Origin: Chloroflexia bacterium
GTDB taxonomy: Bacteria > Chloroflexota > Chloroflexia > Thermomicrobiales > CFX8
Length of the DNA stretch: 38,342 nucleotides
Assembly: GCA_030431755.1 (NCBI GenBank)
Contig: JAUIIK010000039.1
Span: forward strand, 1-38,342
Direction: 5' to 3'
Position 1 is the stretch's first letter. Each line of letters starts with the position of its first letter. The notes beneath the pieces are model-generated. The model was not told where the DNA came from and did not search any database. It saw only the letters and a list, made by a program, of their open reading frames with translations. This document shows, piece by piece, positions 33,971 through 38,342 of this stretch. A program made the translations under genes and the position numbers.

Positions 33971-34765
33971 TTGGCGAGTTTTCCACGCTTCATCGGGATG
34001 GTGCATCTACCAGCGCTGCCGGGCACGCCCCGCAACACAATGAGCATCGGGGAAATCGAACAAGCGGCGCTCGCTGACGCGTCAGCGTTAGCGCTGGGCG
34101 GAGCGGAAGCGCTCATCGTCGAGAACTTCGGTGACGCTCCGTTTCGAGCGAGCCGGGTAGACAGTCACACGGTCGCCGCCATGACTCGCATCGCGCTCAG
34201 AATCCGCGAAGTTGCGGACGTTGAGATCGGCATCAATGTCCTGCGGAACGACAGCCACGCCGCACTCGGTATCGCTCAAGCGGTAGGCGCAAGCTTCATT
34301 CGCGTCAATATTCTGGCCGGTACGATGGCGACCGACCAAGGGCTCATCACCGGCGAGGCCGACACGCTCATGCGGCTGCGCAAGCTCCTCGACGCAACAG
34401 ATGTGCGCGTCTACGCCGACGTGCTGGTGAAGCACGCCGCGCCGGTTGGATCGACGTCGATGACCGATGCCGTCGAGGATGCTGTTCTCAGAGGGCTTGC
34501 CGACGCGGTTATCGTGAGTGGGAGCGCCACCGGCAAGTCAGCCAGCCTGGAAGATCTTCGGGAAGCCGTCGATGCAGCAGGCAGAGTGCCGGTCTACATC
34601 GGCTCGGGCGCGACAACCGCTTCCATCGAGCACTTTGTGCCGCCAGCCTACGGTGCCATTGCCGGAACAAGCCTCAAACGCAACGGCGACGTCGCTGCGC
34701 CGGTCGACACTGAACGCGTGCGCGCCTTTGCAGACGCGATGCGGGCGACGACGGGCTCAGGCTAG
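33971..34765 (+). CDS. BtpA/SgcQ-family protein
   Basis: A 264-residue TIM-barrel protein of the BtpA/SgcQ family. Read from TTG 33971, with GGGAG six bases upstream. Family hallmarks are the N-terminal GMVHLPALPGTP, GGAEALIVENFGDAPF, INVLRNDSHAALGIAQAVGASFIRVN, YADVLVKHA, DAVIVSGSATGK and the late GSGAT with GTSLKRNG. The name comes from a cyanobacterial protein needed for photosystem I accumulation and an E. coli carbohydrate-operon protein; biochemical function in other bacteria is not settled, and phosphate-binding loops suggest a sugar-phosphate or nucleotide-like ligand. Its stop overlaps the DinB gene stop in the opposite direction by four bases. Confidence 0.88.
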   Translation: MASFPRFIGMVHLPALPGTPRNTMSIGEIEQAALADASALALGGAEALIVENFGDAPFRASRVDSHTVAAMTRIALRIREVADVEIGINVLRNDSHAALGIAQAVGASFIRVNILAGTMATDQGLITGEADTLMRLRKLLDATDVRVYADVLVKHAAPVGSTSMTDAVEDAVLRGLADAVIVSGSATGKSASLEDLREAVDAAGRVPVYIGSGATTASIEHFVPPAYGAIAGTSLKRNGDVAAPVDTERVRAFADAMRATTGSG

Positions 34766-35280
34766 CCGGCCGACCAGCCGGGCCTGAATGGCGCGCTATC
34801 CTGCGCACCAACGAAATCCGGTAGGTCGCCATGTCCCAGCTGCTGGCGAATTGCATGCGCCTCGCCAATGTGGAACCAGTAGTGGTGAATGTTGCGGTAG
34901 AGCATCGTGCCGGCGCTCTCGGGCAGCCGTTCGCCATCAAAGACGAAGTGCTCGGCGAGCGTCGCGTCGGAGACTGTGGCGAGAAAGCGGTCCGCGCCTG
35001 CCGTGACATCGCGCCAGATCTCCCAGACAAGCGCCAGTTCCGGGGTCGTCGCGCGATCCGGGTAGCCCGACACCGCGATAAGCTCTGGGCGCATGATGGC
35101 CTCACGCCCCTGGGCAATCGCGACCCAGTAGCGCTGCTCCTGCAACGCCAGGTGCGCCACGATCCAGCTGAGGCAATTCATCGGCAGGAGCCTGCGGGTC
35201 GCGTCCTCTGCAGACACTCCGTCAAAGACGCGTTCGAATTCCGAACGCGCGAACTTCAGCTGCTCGACTAGCGGGTGCAA
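34762..35280 (-). CDS. DinB-superfamily protein
   Basis: A four-helix DinB/YfiT-like protein of 172 residues. TTG 35280 is chosen since GGAGG ends six bases before it; the frame continues 26 codons upstream into the repeat-bearing gap, with Arg/Ser-rich sequence unlike the family. Metal-binding His candidates match the family pattern: His in WIVAHLALQEQRYW (near residue 42) and the pair in NIHHYWFHIGEAH (near 128-136). Members bind divalent metal and include thiol-dependent transferases such as bacillithiol- or mycothiol-dependent S-transferases; substrate unknown. Its stop overlaps that of the btpA-like gene by four bases (CTAG). Confidence 0.85.
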   Translation of the reverse strand: MHPLVEQLKFARSEFERVFDGVSAEDATRRLLPMNCLSWIVAHLALQEQRYWVAIAQGREAIMRPELIAVSGYPDRATTPELALVWEIWRDVTAGADRFLATVSDATLAEHFVFDGERLPESAGTMLYRNIHHYWFHIGEAHAIRQQLGHGDLPDFVGAQDSAPFRPGWSAG

Positions 35281-35331
35281 TTGCTTCCTCCAAGTCACAC
35301 AAGATTCGGTCGAAGCGTTCCTGTTGCTGGA

Positions 35332-35439
35332 TTCGCGTGGTCGCAACCGGCGACGCACCGCGTCGCAGCTACCAGCGAGACCGGCGCCGTGCAGTTCCGG
35401 GGATCACGTTCCCCTGTAGCTGCGCAGTGATGCGTCGCC
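35332..35439. repeat. Dispersed repeat, copy 2 (inverted relative to 31061-31157)
   Basis: Its first 43 bases (35332-35374) match the reverse complement of 31115-31157 at 40 positions. The rest, ending in GTAGCTGC and GATGCGTCGC (to 35439), loosely matches the other end of copy 1. It lies in the 289-base gap between the starts and ends of the DinB and SIS genes, where no gene is evident apart from this element. Confidence 0.75.
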
Positions 35440-35569
35440 ATACCCGACGCTTTCTATCGGTGCATGACGAACTCGTCACCCATATCCGTGTCAGACCATA
35501 CGGAAACCACCCACTCCGCCACGCACGGCGGACAGGAGTTAACGAATCGTGAAGGCCGGGCCAACTCAC

Positions 35570-36637
35570 TCAAAGCGTGAGCAGCCCGAAGGCGCTCTTG
35601 TGCGGCTCCTTATCGCGCCGGAAGGTGTCCGGATTGATGCCCTTGGCGACGGCCATGTGGTAGGCAAAAAGCTGGAGCGGTACGACGGTCAGCAACATCG
35701 ATAGATCTTCTACGGTTTCGGGCACCGTGAAGACCTGTGCATCAGGCACGGACGGCGCGCCCTTGCCGACGAACCACAGATGGCCGCCCATGCCGTCGGC
35801 AGCGGCAGCGACTTCACTGACCCGCGCCTCGGCGTTGCCCGAGACGTTCACGAAGATCGCCTGATCGCCTGGATTGAACGACACCATCGGTCCGTGGAGG
35901 TATTGCTCCAGTCCGAGCGCGTCGATGTTGCCATAGGCAGCCTCGCGCACCTTGATGACCGACTCAATCGCCGAGAACTCGCTCGGTCCTGCGCCGGCAA
36001 CGAAAATGCGCCGGTTGATGCAGGCTTCGGAGACGGGCCGAATGTCGTCCTCGCGATCCAGAATGTCCTGGACCTGGCCCGGTACCTGCGCCAACGCGTC
36101 CTTGTAACGGCCCGTGGCCGCCGCGCCATTGAGCGCGCCTAGCTCGGTCGCGACCTGCGCCATGACCGTCATCGCCGCCAGATGCGACGAGGTGTAGGCA
36201 GCGGAGCGCTCACGCTCCGTCGTTCGCAACACGAGCTCCGACCCAGGATGCTCCGCTTCCTTGCTGCCGACCGATAGCACTCGCGCCCCCGCCTCGTGGG
36301 CACGCTGCATCGCGACGCGCGAGAAGGTCTTGACGCCGGTGTGGGTCATGATGATGACGGCGTCGCCTTCGCGAATCGGGAAATTGTCTGGATAGTGGGC
36401 GAACTCGAACGAGTGAATCGCGCGGGCATCCGCGCCGGCCGAGCGCAGCAGCCAGGCTCCGGCGAGGGCGGCATGGTAGCTGGTGCCGATGCCAATGACA
36501 TGCACGCGGGTGCGGTCGTGCAGCCGCGCGGCGGCATCGGCGGCGGCCCCCCAACCGTCGTCGAGAAGCGCCTGCACGTCCGCCGGCTGGCGGTGCATCG
36601 TCTGGTACATGAAGGAGTCAGTGGTCGGAACCGACAT
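35570..36637 (-). CDS. SIS-domain sugar isomerase (GlmS-isomerase-like)
   Basis: A 355-residue protein with two SIS domains, the same architecture as the isomerase half of GlmS but with no N-terminal glutaminase domain. SIS 1 (about 40-165) has the sugar-phosphate loop GIGTSYHAALAG and THTGVKTFS; SIS 2 (about 205-340) has VAGAGPSEFSAIE and LEQYLHGPMVSF, equivalent to the HGP loop of GlmS. The C-terminus KEPHKSAFG also resembles the GlmS closing tail. Relatives include deglycases (FrlB) and AgaS-type isomerases, so it probably acts on an amino- or ketosugar phosphate. It starts at ATG 36637, 32 bases after the stop of a repeat protein in the same direction. Confidence 0.88.
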   Translation of the reverse strand: MSVPTTDSFMYQTMHRQPADVQALLDDGWGAAADAAARLHDRTRVHVIGIGTSYHAALAGAWLLRSAGADARAIHSFEFAHYPDNFPIREGDAVIIMTHTGVKTFSRVAMQRAHEAGARVLSVGSKEAEHPGSELVLRTTERERSAAYTSSHLAAMTVMAQVATELGALNGAAATGRYKDALAQVPGQVQDILDREDDIRPVSEACINRRIFVAGAGPSEFSAIESVIKVREAAYGNIDALGLEQYLHGPMVSFNPGDQAIFVNVSGNAEARVSEVAAAADGMGGHLWFVGKGAPSVPDAQVFTVPETVEDLSMLLTVVPLQLFAYHMAVAKGINPDTFRRDKEPHKSAFGLLTL

Positions 36638-36669
36638 TCCCGCGATCCTTTCTCTCGATCTCCGTCGCG

Positions 36670-37512
36670 CTAGGCCGTGCCGACGTCGACGCTGCCACTC
36701 ATGACGCGAATGTTCAGCCAGATCGTAGCAGCAGATTGCCCGAAGGCGGCGTTGGTCCAGCGCCCAGAGCCGGTGTTGAACCCCGCCGCCCGGATCTTTC
36801 CGGACATCGTCGTGGCGTTCATCGACGCGCCGACGCCCTCCGGCAACAGCACCTGGACTCGCCCAGACATGCTCTCGATGTCGACGCCAAGATCGTCACG
36901 CGCAAATGCGCCGCGTAGATCGAGCGTTACTCGCCCGCTCTTCGATGTTACGTCCACGCTTCGAAGCGCCGGACAGTCTCCGGTGATCGCCAGCTCGGTC
37001 GACCCGCTCAGCGACTCGACCTCGATGGAGCCGAGCGCTGGGAAGTCACCGGGCATCGCAACCGTGACGCTGCCACTGTTTGACTCGATGTAGACCTCGT
37101 CAAGCGCTAGATAACTCCCAGCGAGGCTTGCGCGGACGGTCCCACTGCGACTCTTGACCTCGACATCCTGCAGGTTGAGCCGGTCGAAATCGAGATCGAC
37201 GCCACCGCTCATTGACTCGATCGCCATGCTCAACGCGGCCTCGCTGTTGAACGCTAGCTCCCAGCTGTTGCGTGTACCCTGCAGATCCTGAGTTTGCGGC
37301 TGCCTGATCTCGAGTTCCGCCTCATCACTGTCGGCGTCGTAGCGGTCGATTGGCCGCAGCTCAGGATGCGAGTACTCGAACAGCGCCGTACAGAACTCGT
37401 CGGAACCGCCGCTGATGGCCAACGAGCCGTGAAGGATCTGCAGCTCAACTTCAGCGGCCCGCACGTCGCCAAGCGGATATGAGCGACGATCTTCGATCAT
37501 TGATGAACTCAT
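36670..37512 (-). CDS. DUF4097-like repetitive beta protein
   Basis: A 280-residue protein of short repeated strands with a recurring S-x-SG turn: ESMSG, KSRSG, ESNSG, ESLSG, TSKSG, ESMSG, TTMSG and RVMSG, spaced about 20-30 residues apart from residue 98 to the end. This is the pattern of DUF4097/adhesin-like beta-helical domains. It has no signal peptide or membrane helix, so it may be cytoplasmic. The N-terminal 90 residues are less repetitive. ATG 37512 follows AGGAG by ten bases; ATG 37500 is possible. It is probably co-transcribed with the SIS isomerase gene 32 bases downstream. Function unknown; in related systems such domains occur beside membrane regulators, none of which is seen here. 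Confidence 0.78.
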   Translation of the reverse strand: MSSSMIEDRRSYPLGDVRAAEVELQILHGSLAISGGSDEFCTALFEYSHPELRPIDRYDADSDEAELEIRQPQTQDLQGTRNSWELAFNSEAALSMAIESMSGGVDLDFDRLNLQDVEVKSRSGTVRASLAGSYLALDEVYIESNSGSVTVAMPGDFPALGSIEVESLSGSTELAITGDCPALRSVDVTSKSGRVTLDLRGAFARDDLGVDIESMSGRVQVLLPEGVGASMNATTMSGKIRAAGFNTGSGRWTNAAFGQSAATIWLNIRVMSGSVDVGTA

Positions 37513-37587
37513 AACTACAATTCTCCTATCGATTATGCAGAGGTTGCCACCGATAGAGAACCATGTATGATCGTTTACGTCAATAGT

Positions 37588-37617
37588 AGAGGCGGCGCTG
37601 ATGACAGCGCCGCCTCT
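37588..37617 (-). terminator. Terminator after the msrA-msrB gene
   Basis: A 13-bp perfect stem (37588-37600 with 37605-37617) over a four-base loop lies 22 bases past the msr stop on the minus strand. The U-tract is weak (ACTATT follows), but the stem is very stable. It also lies 75 bases before the DUF4097 start and separates the two transcripts. Confidence 0.7.
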
Positions 37618-37638
37618 GCTCGTTCTATTCAGTTGCAG

Positions 37639-38342
37639 CTAGTCGCGCTCATCCAGGTCGAGCGAGAGGCTGTTGATGCACCAACGCTGTCCGCCTGCGT
37701 CACGCGGTCCATCGTCGAAGACGTGGCCGAGGTGCGAGCCACAGCGCGCGCAATCAACCTCGGTACGCACCATCCCGAACGAACGGTCTTCCTTGACCGT
37801 GACCGCGTCGGGCGACACGGCCTCGGTGAAGCTCGGCCAGCCGGAACCTGAGTGGAATTTCGTCCCGCTATCGAAGAGCGGCGCGCCACATCCAGCGCAG
37901 CGATACATGCCATCCGTTTCGGTGTCGACATACTCGCCGAAGAAAGCGCGCTCGGTTCCTGCCTGGCGAAGAATCTGGTACTGCTCCGGCGACAGCCGCG
38001 CCTTCCATTCGTCGTCCGTCGTCGGGACGTCCTTCAAGCCCGCGTCAAGTGTCTCGTTGCTCATGCTGCTGACTCCCAATCCGATTGAGCAGCTAACCCC
38101 GGTTCCGCCCATGCCACAGTAGCCCCAAGGGTTCTTGTGGAGGTACTGCTGGTGCTCGTCTTCTGCATAGTAGAACGCGTCGGCCCGCTGGATCTCAGTC
38201 TGGATTTCGCCATAGCCGGCGGCTGCGAGCGCCTGCTGGTACTCGTCGCGGGTCTCGACCGCGGCCCGATACTGCCCGTCGTCTGCGAAGAGAATCATCG
38301 AGCGGTACTGGGAGCCGACATCGTTGCCCTGACGCATCCGCT
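37639..38342 (-). CDS. msrAB: Methionine sulfoxide reductase MsrA-MsrB fusion, 5' end outside the window
   Basis: The window holds the last part of an MsrA domain fused to a complete MsrB domain, which together reduce S- and R-methionine sulfoxide in oxidised proteins. The frame is open through the right edge, so the MsrA catalytic Cys is outside. [12 protein letters not shown] and [13 protein letters not shown] are the MsrA C-terminal motifs. MsrB starts near '[15 protein letters not shown]', has two zinc-type CxxC pairs (CAGC, CARC), SGSGWPSF, and the catalytic Cys in RWCINSLSL close to the C-terminus (most MsrB have Tyr for Trp here). No stop or start lies between the two domains, so it is one polypeptide. 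The terminator at 37588-37617 follows. Confidence 0.93.
   Translation of the reverse strand, partial: RMRQGNDVGSQYRSMILFADDGQYRAAVETRDEYQQALAAAGYGEIQTEIQRADAFYYAEDEHQQYLHKNPWGYCGMGGTGVSCSIGLGVSSMSNETLDAGLKDVPTTDDEWKARLSPEQYQILRQAGTERAFFGEYVDTETDGMYRCAGCGAPLFDSGTKFHSGSGWPSFTEAVSPDAVTVKEDRSFGMVRTEVDCARCGSHLGHVFDDGPRDAGGQRWCINSLSLDLDERD

Noticed and set aside
1-38342. Search for tRNA, rRNA, CRISPR array, transposase, phage or defence genes
   Set aside because: Nothing with the required sequence features was seen in the gaps or the translations; the intergenic repeats are not evenly spaced direct repeats.

Overview
The window reads as a chromosomal segment of a GC-rich bacterium, most likely a Chloroflexota member of the Thermomicrobia/Sphaerobacter type. 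The pointers are several coenzyme F420 genes, secreted proteins with the 'VQYFERARFE' and 'QAFERR' wall-type repeats common in Chloroflexota, an acyclic carotenoid cassette, and many GTG and TTG starts behind strong Shine-Dalgarno sequences. This placement rests on gene content recognised by eye, not on a database search. No rRNA, tRNA, phage, insertion sequence, CRISPR array or defence locus was seen.

Layout. 1-456 is the 3' end of an acyl-CoA synthetase. 664-2694 is a secreted wall-associated protein, followed by a bidirectional terminator and, on the minus strand, a Mn superoxide dismutase and an unknown protein. 4175-5563 is an M20 peptidase. A 429-bp gap (5564-5992) carries a 162-bp near-perfect palindromic repeat. 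Divergent from an SDR epimerase is a tight five-gene operon (7065-11588) of an arginase-family protein plus two ABC ATPase/permease pairs. 11666-13949 holds three F420 genes: a small PPOX-type protein, an FGD-like oxidoreductase and cofE.

On the minus strand from 20644 to 14126 lie two small genes too short for usual gene-calling cut-offs, a secreted glycosidase with two C-terminal repeats, a MidA-type methyltransferase, Ada, and a membrane-anchored molybdopterin oxidoreductase. On the plus strand 20848-22026 is a phosphofructokinase with PPi-type signatures that appears to start at CTG. A further LLM-type F420 enzyme sits on the minus strand.

22974-31061 is one long co-directional run: an EamA transporter, two unknown membrane proteins, an acetyltransferase, then crtB, a family 2 glycosyltransferase, a fused CruF-acyltransferase, and crtI. 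Together the last four could make an acyclic, hydroxylated, glycosylated and acylated carotenoid. The rest holds adenine deaminase with a small upstream gene and a MerR regulator, a BtpA/SgcQ protein, a DinB protein, a sugar-phosphate isomerase (SIS) gene with a DUF4097-like repeat protein, and an msrA-msrB fusion cut by the window edge.

The most interesting items are the CruF-acyltransferase fusion in the carotenoid cassette, the molybdoenzyme with an internal Tat-like motif after four membrane spans, a wall protein whose transglycosylase-like domain lacks its catalytic Glu, three families of palindromic intergenic repeats (one present as an inverted pair), and the CTG-started PPi-type phosphofructokinase. 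No clearly new multi-gene system stands out beyond these.
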